Shown here in pieces: positions 41,232 through 49,857 of a DNA stretch of 64,000 nt. Below the pieces are notes generated by a model that did not search any database, was not told the DNA's origin, and saw nothing but the letters and a program-made list of their open reading frames with translations. The stretch is taken from the NCBI RefSeq assembly GCF_004101865.1, contig NZ_CP026118.1, positions 806,001 through 870,000 on the forward strand, written 5' to 3'. The position numbers and the translations under genes are program-made. Each line of letters begins with the position of its first letter. Position 1 is the first letter of the stretch. This stretch comes from Halobacillus litoralis. Its GTDB lineage: Bacteria > Bacillota > Bacilli > Bacillales > Halobacillaceae.

Positions 41232-42261
41232 AAACTTTCCTCACTTTTCTTAATTCTGAAATTGTCGGCCACTTTATTGCTGAATTCTTTTAAGTAATAA
41301 AGATAATTATCATTTCCGTAGTTGTACCTTTTGTTATACATTTTAGCTACTACCACATTGTATTTTGGAATCACTAACAAAGTTGGACCTGTCACACCTA
41401 GGATTTGAAAGGAACCTCTTGGCACTCGGTCCCCTAATTCACTCAATTCTCGAGGAATATCCTGCACGAACCAAAACATCCCGTTACGAGGACATTCTTT
41501 TGCTAGGTGATTCGGTGTATGTATACTGTTCGCAAGTTCAATGACCTCTTCAGGGATTATTCGCTTTCCATTGAATTCCCCTTTGTTAAGAAAGAGGTTA
41601 CCCCAAAGAGCAAATTCACGGGCAGAAACAAACAGATTGGATTGGATTCCATTCCATCTTCAGCCGAACCGGTGGTGTCTTTTGCAATCTTATTATGATC
41701 AACTATTACTTTCACTAAATCATCATTATCTTCCGTTTCCCACCATGTTCTTTTCAATCCCATTGGTAAGAATACTTTTTGATACAGAAATTCCGGAAAG
41801 GGTCTGCCGTAGATTTCATGTATTAGTTGAGTCATAAGTTTGATGTTCATTCCTCTGTAGGCCCATTTTTCACCAGGATCGAATTCTCTGATGAGCTCCC
41901 CTTCTGAAGTTTCATCGAGACCATGTGTGTGAGTTACCATATGTCGTAAGGTGGTATTTCCAAGAATATCTCTGTCTATGTCATGAAAATGGTCACTGGC
42001 ATAATCATCAAGGCTATGTATTTTTCCTTCATATAAAGCAAATGCGATGCACAATCCTAAGTAACTCTTTCTGGCAGATGCCACATTGAATCTGGAATTT
42101 TCATTTATAGGTAGTGGATTGTCCGTATTGGAATGAAACCCGCTATAGTGTTCAAAAACGATCTTATTGTCTTTGATTACAGTGAGTGCAGCTGCAGAGC
42201 TATGATTTCTCTCTTTGATATCTTCTACCCATGAAACTATATTTTCGTATGTTGGACTCAT
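41228..42261 (-). pseudogene. Beta-lactamase-family serine hydrolase broken by a 5-bp duplication
   Basis: From the ATG at 42261 the first 222 codons encode a class C beta-lactamase/DD-peptidase-like domain with S-A-R-K (SxxK), YRGMN and HTHGLDE motifs. The frame then derails after E-D-G-M-E-S-N. The correct continuation (FVSAREFALWGNLFLNKGEF and onward) lies in the next frame and runs to 41228. The break coincides with a tandem duplication of ATTGG at 41636-41645; removing one unit restores a ~343-residue protein. Its last bases overlap the start of the S66 peptidase gene. It could be a pseudogene or a reversible slippage switch. Confidence 0.8.
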
Positions 42262-42311
42262 CTAAAACCCCATCCTTCTTTCCATAACCTTACAATCACA
42301 TCTAACTCCTA

Positions 42312-43082
42312 TTACTCTACTTCTGTAGCAGGGTAATCATTTACGATATCTAAAAGTCGCTCAGGCCTCTCTGTTGTTACACATTCAGACAATCTCGCGG
42401 CAGCAATAATCGGCGCCCATTTTAATATTTCACCTTTTGAAAGACCACTTTTCTTACAATAGAGATGTAAATACATATCTGCCAAATCCATTGAAAGCTG
42501 GGAGTAAAGAAGGTAAGTCCTATATATATCAGCACGTAAATCACCTGCGCTGGCATCCCCCCAATCTATTATTGCCACTTTATCGTCAGACTTGATTAAA
42601 TTGAATAAATGAAAATCCCCATGACAGAGCCTTTTCTCAAATACCATTGACCCTAACTTATCCAGTAAGGAACTTTTGAGTTCATCACCCAAATAAGGTG
42701 CGCTATTTATTTGGCGACTTAATTTTTCAGACATAAGATCAATAGAATCAGCTTCATTCTGATGAACTTTTCGTTGGAGATCAATGGAGATATTCATGTA
42801 ATATTCTGCTTGTTCCGGATTATCAGAGAGGAGATTCCCAATTGTTTCTCCCTTAATATACTCCATTACAATAGCTTGTTTGTCCTCTTCCAGTTTAATG
42901 ACATCCAATACCTTTGGAACATAGAGGCCACACGAATAAGCATACTCTTGCCTATTAGCTTCATTCATAGATTCCGTATAAGGTAAATTGTCATTGAATA
43001 CTTTGATGATCTTGTTTTCAAAAAGATAAACCTTTGCTGTATTTCCTACTGCTAATGGAGCACCTAAATCGCCTAAGTTCAT
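42312..43082 (-). CDS. Aminoglycoside phosphotransferase (APH)-family kinase
   Basis: 256 residues from the ATG at 43082, which follows AGGAGGT; an upstream ATG at 43124 lacks a site. It has the protein-kinase-like fold of the APH/choline kinase superfamily: a glycine-poor N-lobe (PLAVGNTAKVY), hinge VMEYIKGETIG, catalytic CHGDFHLFNLI and metal-binding IIDWGDA. The substrate may be an aminoglycoside, a macrolide or a metabolite such as a sugar or choline; neighbours do not decide. It is co-oriented with the broken serine hydrolase 50 nt downstream. Confidence 0.8.
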   Translation of the reverse strand: MNLGDLGAPLAVGNTAKVYLFENKIIKVFNDNLPYTESMNEANRQEYAYSCGLYVPKVLDVIKLEEDKQAIVMEYIKGETIGNLLSDNPEQAEYYMNISIDLQRKVHQNEADSIDLMSEKLSRQINSAPYLGDELKSSLLDKLGSMVFEKRLCHGDFHLFNLIKSDDKVAIIDWGDASAGDLRADIYRTYLLYSQLSMDLADMYLHLYCKKSGLSKGEILKWAPIIAAARLSECVTTERPERLLDIVNDYPATEVE

Positions 43083-43197
43083 CGGCCACCTCCTAAGCTG
43101 TTTGACTAGTTCAAGCAAGTGCATCTCTTTTATAATAAGGCTTTGTTAAAGGTTGTTGATTTTTCATATGAGCGTTATTCAGTAATATGGCAGGCTT

Positions 43198-43222
43198 CTT
43201 GAAGAATCAATTTCGAGATAAT
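43198..43222 (+). repeat. Dispersed repeat, outlying copy
   Basis: CTTGAAGAATCAATTTCGAG followed by ATAAT, a degenerate match to the core. It is the only clear copy I see beyond 17 kb. Confidence 0.4.
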
Positions 43223-43287
43223 CAGGGTTCGTTGCCATGTTGAGCTTCAGGGTTGGTTGGGAAGCTACTCGTCTAGCTCCATCGTCC

Positions 43288-43368
43288 AGACACTCGCGTC
43301 ATAAGCAGAATAGCAATGGAATGAAAAGACACATTCCGTTGCTATTCTGCTTATGCCAGTCGTGTCTA
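43288..43368. repeat. Strong 24-bp-arm hairpin
   Basis: Arms 43300-43323 and 43332-43355 are complementary over 24 bp with one G-U and an 8-nt loop (AAAAGACA). The pairing can extend outward through AGACAC/GTGTCT. No gene is near enough for a simple terminator role: the next gene to the left starts at 43082 and runs away from it. Confidence 0.65.
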
Positions 43369-43399
43369 CCAGGACGATTCTGCATTTGAACACTTTCCT

Positions 43400-43488
43400 G
43401 TGGGGGACCTGGCGAGCTTCCTCGGGCTACCGCCCTGTGGGATCTCGCCTATTTCCTTCTCCCACGGGAGTCTCGCAGCTCCCCCACC
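43400..43488. repeat. GC-rich palindromic element (GTGGGGGA...TCCCCCAC)
   Basis: GTGGGGGACCTGGCGAG at the left is complementary to the right end GCTCCCCCACC, with an inner CCTGTGGGATCTCGCC and TCCCACGGGAGTCTCGC. Similar intergenic elements are familiar from Bacillaceae genomes (memory). It is high in G+C against the local background. Confidence 0.55.
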
Positions 43489-43724
43489 AACCCAACTCAT
43501 GGAGGTGAGAAACGAACCCCCTTACGCAGGAGGATTGTCTTCACTATCCTTGTGGTATAATCGTAAAATGCGTTATATCAAGCTCTCATGATCAGAATAC
43601 CTTCCTTGGAATTGACAATCCTCTACTTCCCTTAAGCTCTTAGATGCTTATTCCAGAAGTCGTTTCGAGAACCTTATAAGGTAAGGGGGCGGAGGCAGAC
43701 AAGACACCACAGAACTTTATCTCG

Positions 43725-44047
43725 AGGAGGTTCCTGAAGAACTGCAACTTTCTGAGTTATGCAACAAAATAAAGGCCAGCCAGAACGATTTTATCGTTTT
43801 CAACTCATCTTCTTTATTTCGATGAGACATTAATAAATCAAAGTAAATCACTCTATTTAGATAGGCCTCGTTGCTTCCACGAGGAGCGTTCGGTGGTGAC
43901 GCTTGCGGGAATAGCGCGAGCCGAAGATCCACTTGGTCAAGTGATCTCCTTGACCAAGTTAGCTGAGGCCGTGCCCGCGGCAAGCATCCACCGACAAGCG
44001 ATTCGTGAGAAGCAACAACAAACTTTAACAGTTCCTCTAGATTGAAA
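43725..44047. repeat. 310-bp structured repeat, copy B
   Basis: Second copy of the element at 31679-31987, same orientation. The 3' 125 bp (43923-44047) differ from copy A by one base, the 5' part by many substitutions and small indels. Like copy A it has a nested palindromic structure and lies in a gene-free stretch. Confidence 0.8.
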
Positions 44048-44096
44048 CCGGATTTCTGGATAATGATAATTATTCAGAGAAATTTCAGCTTCATTT

Positions 44097-44447
44097 TTAT
44101 AAATGAGTTAAAATATTAACGAGCTTCCCGAACGGATCTCTAACGTAAAAACGCCGAACTCCCCACGGTTCCTCAGCCGGTCCATACTCAATTGAAATTC
44201 CTGCATCTTTTATACGGATGAGCACCTCGTCAAGATCGTCAACCTCAATGGACAAATCAGGGACAGGTGTGCCGGAGCCACCTTCTGATAAGAAACTGAT
44301 TTGGGTAGTCATTTTCTCATTAGAACCATACGTTGCAATAAATCCAAGATCCATTTTTTGATCAAGTCCCAGTATCTCCTCGTAGAAGTGCTTTGCTTTG
44401 GAAATGTCCTGTGTCTCAATATTGGCAACAATTCGCTTGACCTTCAT
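44097..44447 (-). CDS. VOC-family protein
   Basis: 116 residues. The N-terminal module starts VKRIVANIETQDISKAKHFY and contains LGLDQKMDLGFIATYG; the C-terminal module ends GVRRFYVRDPFGKLVNILTH. A single VOC domain protein probably dimerises to build the active site. GGAGGT precedes the ATG. It is the last gene of a leftward series (47063 to 44097), although gaps of 100-170 bp make several transcripts likely. The function is unknown. Confidence 0.8.
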   Translation of the reverse strand: MKVKRIVANIETQDISKAKHFYEEILGLDQKMDLGFIATYGSNEKMTTQISFLSEGGSGTPVPDLSIEVDDLDEVLIRIKDAGISIEYGPAEEPWGVRRFYVRDPFGKLVNILTHL

Positions 44448-44592
44448 TTATATACCTCCGAGACATTTTAGAGTTTATTTTATCGCTACTTCATAAATTC
44501 TCTTTATGTAGAACAACTTCCATATGATTACTTCAAAAACCTGCCCTCACTAAAAGAAGGAAACGTAGTCAGCTCAACACTCCGCTTCTACA

Positions 44593-45477
44593 TTAGCTTA
44601 ATAAGAAATTCAGGACATCAGATTCTAATTCTTGATGGAAAAGCTCTCTATCAAATCCAGCCGGGTCTTGAGAAGGAGGAAATGAGGATTTTTTCATCTC
44701 TTTCGGAAAAGGACTCAGGAAGGAGAAATGACCAGCGTCATCTATGGTTCGGCTTTCAATTTTTTCAGTATTTCCAACCCCTTTCAATAAAATCTCAGCA
44801 TGAAAATAAGGAGTGATTTCATCTCTTTCTCCTGTCATCATCAAAATTGGTAAATTCAATTTTTCAAGAGCCCCCTCATTCCTGAACCACCCTAAAGCAG
44901 GCGCTAATAAAATCACCTTTTTTATTCTTTCTTCCACCTTTAGATCTATTACTTCAGGTACTTGGTTATCCGTTTCCCACGGCAGAGTTGTCGGTATTCC
45001 ACCAGTTGCCGCAATTGCGGTATAACCTCCCATTGAATGTCCGATTATTGAAATATCATCAAAATTAACATTGTTTTTAAAAAGATCGTCTCCTTTAAAC
45101 CAGTCAATGGTTTGAGTGATATTGCCTGGTCTGCTTTCTAAAAGGGTGACTGAGTTTTCCAGTTGATTGTCATGGATATTGTTGTAAGGATGTTCGGGCA
45201 TCGCTACTATAAATCCATTTTGAACTAAATGACGAGCAAGAGTTCTATAAACAAGTGGAGTTCCACCAGTACCATGAGAGATGACTACCAATGGAAATAC
45301 ATCATCTTGCGGTTTTGCATCCTTTGCCACATTTAAGCTATACGGTCCTATGAATTCTTCTTTTTCAGGTGTGCGGGTTGGATACATAACAAAAACAGGA
45401 AATGTTACACCTAAATGATCATCAACAACTTCAACCTTTTTTAAGCCAGCAAATTTTTCTTTTTCTCCGTTTTTCAA
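44593..45477 (-). CDS. Alpha/beta hydrolase, PAF-acetylhydrolase/dienelactone hydrolase-like
   Basis: 294 residues from a TTG at 45477 with GAGGTGAT upstream. The oxyanion segment is V-I-S-H-G-T-G-G, the nucleophile Ser148 is in IIGHSMGGYTA, an Asp lies in MTGERDEITP and the His is in IDDAGHFSF. The mature-like beginning (VFVMYPTRTPEKEEFIGPY) resembles lipases of the platelet-activating-factor acetylhydrolase group. No signal peptide, so it is cytosolic. It is a probable esterase with unknown substrate. Confidence 0.8.
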   Translation of the reverse strand: MKNGEKEKFAGLKKVEVVDDHLGVTFPVFVMYPTRTPEKEEFIGPYSLNVAKDAKPQDDVFPLVVISHGTGGTPLVYRTLARHLVQNGFIVAMPEHPYNNIHDNQLENSVTLLESRPGNITQTIDWFKGDDLFKNNVNFDDISIIGHSMGGYTAIAATGGIPTTLPWETDNQVPEVIDLKVEERIKKVILLAPALGWFRNEGALEKLNLPILMMTGERDEITPYFHAEILLKGVGNTEKIESRTIDDAGHFSFLSPFPKEMKKSSFPPSQDPAGFDRELFHQELESDVLNFLLS

Positions 45478-45578
45478 TTAATATCACCTCAGTATTTATG
45501 TAAGAAAGACTACTTTTACATACGTCATCATAACTTTACACCTGAAGGTTTGATTGGCGATGTTTAAAAATAACTAAG

Positions 45579-45923
45579 TTATAAGTCTTGATATAATCCT
45601 ATTCTGTTCCCATAAGGATCTTCAAACGTGCACCAAGCTGCCGGCACCCCTTCCCTGGATTTAACCTCTTCTATTTGTAGATTCAATACATTCATCAACC
45701 GCTTTCTCTCACTATTGATATCCTCAACACCTAATCTTAAGGGACCGTTACCAGTTATCGGTTCCCCTACAGCAACCTGAAGCCAGGCGTCTCTTGTGAT
45801 TTCCCACTCTACAAAGTCCTCATGTGGTATAAAATCAGGTTTTCTATCAAAAAGCTTTTCATACCAAAGTATTCCTTCATAATCTGAGATTCTAATTTGA
45901 AACGTGACACCAGTATTCACCAT
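45579..45923 (-). CDS. VOC-family protein
   Basis: 114 residues with the N-terminal VTFQIRISDYEGILWYEKLF and the C-terminal AAWCTFEDPYGNRIGLYQDL, both core VOC segments. GAGGTAAT precedes the ATG at 45923. It is one of three VOC genes within 2.4 kb here, each from a different branch judging by their motifs, so this is not a simple tandem duplication. No substrate can be given. Confidence 0.8.
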   Translation of the reverse strand: MVNTGVTFQIRISDYEGILWYEKLFDRKPDFIPHEDFVEWEITRDAWLQVAVGEPITGNGPLRLGVEDINSERKRLMNVLNLQIEEVKSREGVPAAWCTFEDPYGNRIGLYQDL

Positions 45924-46092
45924 ATTACCTCTCCCTTCCCTGCATGAAAAACTATGGTTAAATTACACATTCTATTAAATTCCTTATAATCCCTTTTCTC
46001 CTAATTATATGTTTAATAATAATTGTATTGAAACTAGTTTCCTATATAACTGTTTTCAAGGATATCAGACTATTAAAGATTTTCTAAAATGC

Positions 46093-46494
46093 TCATGGAG
46101 ATGGTGCAACGAATTCGACTTTCACCCTATCAGGATCTTCAAAGTAGACAGCATAATAATCCTCTCCGCCGGCAAAAGGATGTTGGTTTTCGTATAGGAT
46201 CTTCATACCTCTCTCTTTAAGCATTCTCGTCATCTCATCTACTCTTTCACGTGAAGAAGCATGAAAAGCCAGATGATTTAAACCAGTCCTGCATCTGTGG
46301 TAAGGAACGTCTAAGTATTCAGTTTCTGTTTGCACAAATACTAAATAAGTTTCTCCTAACTTCCAGCTTTGTCCCTTATTCCATTTTTGATAAGATTGGT
46401 AGCCTAACTCATTTAAGAACCAGCCCCAAAATGATTCAGATTTCTCTAAGTCGGAAACATAGATTTCCACATGATGAAGTAATCCCTCAGACAA
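46093..46494 (-). CDS. VOC-family protein
   Basis: 133 residues: LLHHVEIYVSDLEKSESFWG at the start, HLAFHASSRERVDEMTRML in the middle and YYAVYFEDPDRVKVEFVAP at the end, with the usual His and Glu metal-ligand positions present. Its start lies 5 nt after the stop of the upstream P-loop kinase gene, so the two are an operon. Function unknown. Confidence 0.83.
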   Translation of the reverse strand: MSEGLLHHVEIYVSDLEKSESFWGWFLNELGYQSYQKWNKGQSWKLGETYLVFVQTETEYLDVPYHRCRTGLNHLAFHASSRERVDEMTRMLKERGMKILYENQHPFAGGEDYYAVYFEDPDRVKVEFVAPSP

Positions 46495-46499
46495 TGTAA

Positions 46500-47063
46500 C
46501 TACCCCTTCCTAAGATGATCGATTTTCTTAATAACAGTTTCAACTTCCTCATTGTTATGTACCACAAATAAATAGTCTGCCTCATGCTCCTCAGGATCTT
46601 TGACATCTTCTTTGAATGCTTCCTTTCGTTGGTGCTCAAGTACTTCGTTAAAATCAGAATAGTCCCCTCTAAAAATATTGATATCCCGATTACTTTGATT
46701 CACACGTGTCTTCAGTTCATCTTCCGAAATATCAAAATGAACGAGTATGCGTACAAACTCATCTTTATTGAATAACTCCTCAAGCAAATACTCACGACCT
46801 TTAAGACCTCGGTTTGAATTGCAGATAATCATGTGAGAATCCGTGTTCTCTTTAGTATAGTCTACGATTAATTTAGAAAGTGCATGTTTAAGAGTATTTG
46901 GTCCTTGTTCGGGTTGTAAGTTTTTATAATATGTATTAATAAATTCAGCATGGTTATCTTGATCTATTACAACTGAATTGGTCAACTCTTTTTCTAAAGC
47001 TCTTGCAAATGTAGTTTTTCCGCTATGGGTTTTACCTACAGTTATTATGACTAACCTTTTCAT
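46500..47063 (-). CDS. P-loop NTPase, putative small-molecule kinase
   Basis: 187 residues. Walker A is GKTHSGKT (10-17) near the N-terminus. The DQDNHAEF segment after strand 2 and a lid-like R-V-N-Q-S-N-R region are as in the adenylate-kinase/zeta-toxin-like group of AAA_33 ATPases. It likely phosphorylates a small molecule, but the substrate is not recognisable. It is the first gene of a pair with the VOC gene. The ribosome site (GGAG) is moderate. Confidence 0.7.
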   Translation of the reverse strand: MKRLVIITVGKTHSGKTTFARALEKELTNSVVIDQDNHAEFINTYYKNLQPEQGPNTLKHALSKLIVDYTKENTDSHMIICNSNRGLKGREYLLEELFNKDEFVRILVHFDISEDELKTRVNQSNRDINIFRGDYSDFNEVLEHQRKEAFKEDVKDPEEHEADYLFVVHNNEEVETVIKKIDHLRKG

Positions 47064-47181
47064 AACTTCAACTCCATAAATTTGGTTCGATATAAATAAG
47101 CCCTATTGTTATATAATTGGATTTGAATATTTTTTATCATTCTACTTAACCAACAGCATTAATAAGGATACCCGCTAAACT

Positions 47182-47499
47182 TCAATAAAGAATTCCATAT
47201 GGATACGGTAACAATATCTTTATTACAAACCCTATAATAGCAGCTAAAGTGATAAAGACTAAGAGGATACTTGACGTTTGCCTATAGCGCTGGTGCGCCC
47301 TTGAATTTGGATTTATCAAATCCAACCCTCCCCTTACCAGGAATATTATAATGACAAGAATCATCCCATTAATAAAAGGTTTATTTAGTAATTCGGCAGC
47401 AATCAATGCAAAGAATATTCCAATAAAAGTTAATCGATTGTCTATTCTTTTATCGACCTCTTCGAAATAATCGTCTATTGCTTTAATATATTTCTTCAA
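47182..47499 (-). CDS. Three-helix membrane protein, unknown
   Basis: 105 residues from a TTG at 47499 with AAGGTGGG upstream. The N-terminal 20 residues are charged (KAIDDYFEEVDKRIDNR), followed by helices at about 22-38, 42-58 and 76-96. I recognise no family. It is in line with the membrane gene at 47563, 63 nt upstream, and the pair may be co-transcribed. Confidence 0.6.
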   Translation of the reverse strand: MKKYIKAIDDYFEEVDKRIDNRLTFIGIFFALIAAELLNKPFINGMILVIIIFLVRGGLDLINPNSRAHQRYRQTSSILLVFITLAAIIGFVIKILLPYPYGILY

Positions 47500-47562
47500 A
47501 AAATGCCCACCTTATACAGAAGATTTTCAAGTTAATATTCTTTAATGAAACTAGTATCCTCC

Positions 47563-47874
47563 TTATCTTTTCATCTTTCTGGAAAAAAAGAATATCAACA
47601 GCCAGACTATTGAGAATAGATTTCCTAATCCCACATATATCGCCCAGACTTCCCCATTTTGGATAGAGTGTAATAAATGATCCCATTCATTATGTCCTTC
47701 ACTTCTACCAATACTATTAATTATAGTAACTAGCGGTATTGTAATAACAATAAACGCAGTCACTAACGCAGAACTTATACTCCTTTTCTTCATTAAACTA
47801 AATAATGAAGTTCCTAAAACCACCAATAAGAAAAGGTAATACAATATCAAGGTCCATGGTGCCACGGTTTCCAT
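47563..47874 (-). CDS. Three-helix membrane protein, unknown
   Basis: 103 residues with helices at about 6-25, 33-53 and 76-97 and a polar loop SIGRSEGHNEWDHLLHSIQN. The ATG follows an excellent AAAAGGAGG site. The palindrome-like box at 47891-47910 overlaps the region between promoter and ribosome site and is shared with the unrelated membrane gene at 39877-40179, so a common repressor is plausible. Confidence 0.6.
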   Translation of the reverse strand: METVAPWTLILYYLFLLVVLGTSLFSLMKKRSISSALVTAFIVITIPLVTIINSIGRSEGHNEWDHLLHSIQNGEVWAIYVGLGNLFSIVWLLIFFFSRKMKR

Positions 47875-47890
47875 AAAAAAACCTCCTTTT

Positions 47891-47910
47891 AGAGTAATTT
47901 TACACTAAAA
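47891..47910 (-). promoter_or_regulatory. Operator-like box, copy 2
   Basis: AGAGTAATTTTACACTAAAA; the 17 bases from 47894 are identical to 40235-40251. It lies directly upstream of the ribosome site of the membrane gene, where a bound repressor would block transcription. Confidence 0.5.
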
Positions 47911-47978
47911 GGGATCTTTTTCAAGGTAGCCTTAACGAGCTCCCTTTATACGCTTCTGTCTTGGTTGCTTCAATCATT

Positions 47979-48446
47979 TCAGGTATTAAATTTCTGGACA
48001 TAGACTCCGTCCTTAAAATGCTCTCTGAAATTACCGTCACTTACTTCGTGGATCAGCCCTTTCCAAAAAGCATGGGCTGGTTCATTATTTTCTATCTGTG
48101 TTATCTCCCACTCACCAGGAAACAATGTAAACAATTTTTTCGCAATGACTTTTCCATAACCTTTCCCCTTGTATTTAGTAATAATAAAGTACTCCTCAAC
48201 TGTATTAGGATTTGAAAAAGTAGCACTTTCTATAAGAGCGAATCCAATTAATTCATCACCTAACTTAATAAAATAAGCGTGGAATTGATTGTTATTCCAA
48301 TACTTTTCTAAATCAAAAGGTTTGTAAGCCCCATTGTCTTCTAACTTTATATCTGGTAGATAATTACTGAATTCATAAATATAAAATTGCATTAGATTAT
48401 GTAGTTTAGCCGCTTCATCTGTTCGCACTTTTTGCAAATGAATCAT
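47979..48446 (-). CDS. GNAT acetyltransferase
   Basis: 155 residues. MIHLQKVRTDEAAKLHNLMQ starts the fold, the central sheet is ELIGFALIESATF, the acetyl-CoA loop is T-K-Y-K-G-K-G-Y-G-K and the C-terminal segment is NNEPAHAFWKGLI. AGGAGGG precedes the ATG. It resembles uncharacterised YjgM/PA-type acetyltransferases; substrate unknown. Confidence 0.8.
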   Translation of the reverse strand: MIHLQKVRTDEAAKLHNLMQFYIYEFSNYLPDIKLEDNGAYKPFDLEKYWNNNQFHAYFIKLGDELIGFALIESATFSNPNTVEEYFIITKYKGKGYGKVIAKKLFTLFPGEWEITQIENNEPAHAFWKGLIHEVSDGNFREHFKDGVYVQKFNT

Positions 48447-48518
48447 AAGCTCCCCCTCCTGAAAAGTTATAAAGTCAACGCTTAACCGTTGGCTCCTAAT
48501 CTCACAATTGGTTTTTCA

Positions 48519-48947
48519 TCAAAGGATATTTTCATTATCTCGGCTCCTTATACAGTCAATAATGAGGTAACCAAACACAAAGCTGAATATCATAACACCC
48601 CCTGTGTATTGGTTGAAAAGCAAACTGGTGAATGGGAGGTAGAATGAAAACACTTGGGTTGAATAAAGAAAAGGCGCAAGAATAACATACATTGATGGAA
48701 TGCCTACCCCGAGGAACTTACCGATTTCAAACCCTTTAGCCTTTTCTTGTCTAATACGCTTCCATAAGCCAGGTAAGGCGAAGAGAGCACCAAATAGAAT
48801 TGGATATAATAAACCGAATGTAACTACTGGCCAAATGTTGAAATCAAGCTCAGCCTGCTCTTTCAAATTTTGATAGATTTTCAAGCAAGCAATCAAACTA
48901 AATAGCATTACCAGTGTGTAAACGAAATAACCTGCGATTTTTTTAAT
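48519..48947 (-). CDS. Four-helix membrane protein, probable ATT start
   Basis: The frame is open well upstream of the first ATG (48908), which has no ribosome site. Just upstream in frame, a GGGGGG site sits six nt before the ATT at 48947, giving the natural N-terminus (M)KKIAGYFVYTLVMLFSLIAC, a basic start plus a hydrophobic helix. That makes 142 residues with helices at about 5-25, 42-62, 78-100 and 108-128. I recognise no family. ATT initiation is rare, so the start could also be a damaged ATG. Confidence 0.55.
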   Translation of the reverse strand: MKKIAGYFVYTLVMLFSLIACLKIYQNLKEQAELDFNIWPVVTFGLLYPILFGALFALPGLWKRIRQEKAKGFEIGKFLGVGIPSMYVILAPFLYSTQVFSFYLPFTSLLFNQYTGGVMIFSFVFGYLIIDCIRSRDNENIL

Positions 48948-49071
48948 TTATATCCCCCCTTTTTTCTTCTGAACTCGACGAATTCATTCCAATCGAATTG
49001 AGCCGTTTAACAAATAAAACTCTATCTCGCACTAGGCCCATTTTTTATCTATCTATGAGCATGAGTATGCT

Positions 49072-49680
49072 TCATTTCATATAACCTTCCACCAATTCAT
49101 AGCATCTTTTTTCTGTAAGGTTTGCTAGCACAGACACATATCCTAAGTGTTCCTGCGTACCGCCTTCATATTCCAGGGATGCTTCCAAAGCACTGTTATC
49201 TCTGGATTTCATCCAATCCCGCTGTTCTTCTCTTAATTGATCCATTTCTTCAGCTGCCAGTTGCTCGGTTAAAACACCATAAATTTCATTCAACAACTCA
49301 TCCCAAGTATCCCATCGATCGTTTTCTACTTTTTTCAAGGCATATGTAGATGAATCTGCTGCTTCCATTTCTTCTGTTTCTTTTTTAGCAGCCATTAATT
49401 TTTTCTCATACTCTTCTTTCTTACTAACCTCATTATCAGTAGATGTGTCTCCATCTTCGGTAAGCACATTGGTGGATGCCTCATCATCATCGTTAGTCTC
49501 CGTATTCTCGGTATTTGATCCATTGGCTGTAGACTCTTCACTGGAAGCATCGTCAACATTATTTTGAGTTGAGTTCTTATTTTGAGACTGGTCTTCCGAC
49601 ATAGCACTTGAATCTTCACAAGCAGCCAATAACATAACAAATACTACAGTAAGCGTTACAATTAAAATATTTCTTTTCAT
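49072..49680 (-). CDS. Lipoprotein with C-terminal DUF1311 (LprI-like) domain
   Basis: 202 residues. A type II signal peptide with lipobox L-A-A-C (Cys20) is followed by a long Ser/Thr/Asn/Asp/Glu-rich linker to about residue 85. The C-terminal domain has a basic-acidic helical segment, WDTWDELLNEIYGVLTEQL and LREEQRDWMKSRD, the DUF1311 signature. In Mycobacterium the related LprI inhibits lysozyme, but most Bacillus members are uncharacterised. It should sit on the outer membrane face. AAGGAGAG precedes the ATG. Confidence 0.82.
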   Translation of the reverse strand: MKRNILIVTLTVVFVMLLAACEDSSAMSEDQSQNKNSTQNNVDDASSEESTANGSNTENTETNDDDEASTNVLTEDGDTSTDNEVSKKEEYEKKLMAAKKETEEMEAADSSTYALKKVENDRWDTWDELLNEIYGVLTEQLAAEEMDQLREEQRDWMKSRDNSALEASLEYEGGTQEHLGYVSVLANLTEKRCYELVEGYMK

Positions 49681-49857
49681 AATATGACTCTCCTTAGCTA
49701 TTTAAAATCATGACAACTCTTCAATCTTACTAAAAATCAAAGCATATGCAGCTTGTATGTTATTTTCATTTCTCACATCATTATATAAAGAAAATTGCCA
49801 CTTATCTGCTCTATTTCTTTCTCCCCCAGTGTATAGGCCAGTTTAATAATGATTAAA

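Noticed and set aside
43400..43591. 63-codon frame in the GC-rich palindrome
   Set aside because: It lies within a palindromic repeat; coding potential here reflects repeat composition.
43717..43983. Similar open frames (MPRARPQLTWSRR...) in both copies of the 310-bp repeat
   Set aside because: The shared peptide tracks the shared DNA; there is no ribosome site, third-position conservation is not favoured, and the DNA is a nested palindrome.
44060..44080. Fur-box-like GATAATGATAATTATTC
   Set aside because: Only one half fits the 7-1-7 Fur motif well, and the nearest gene ends rather than starts there.
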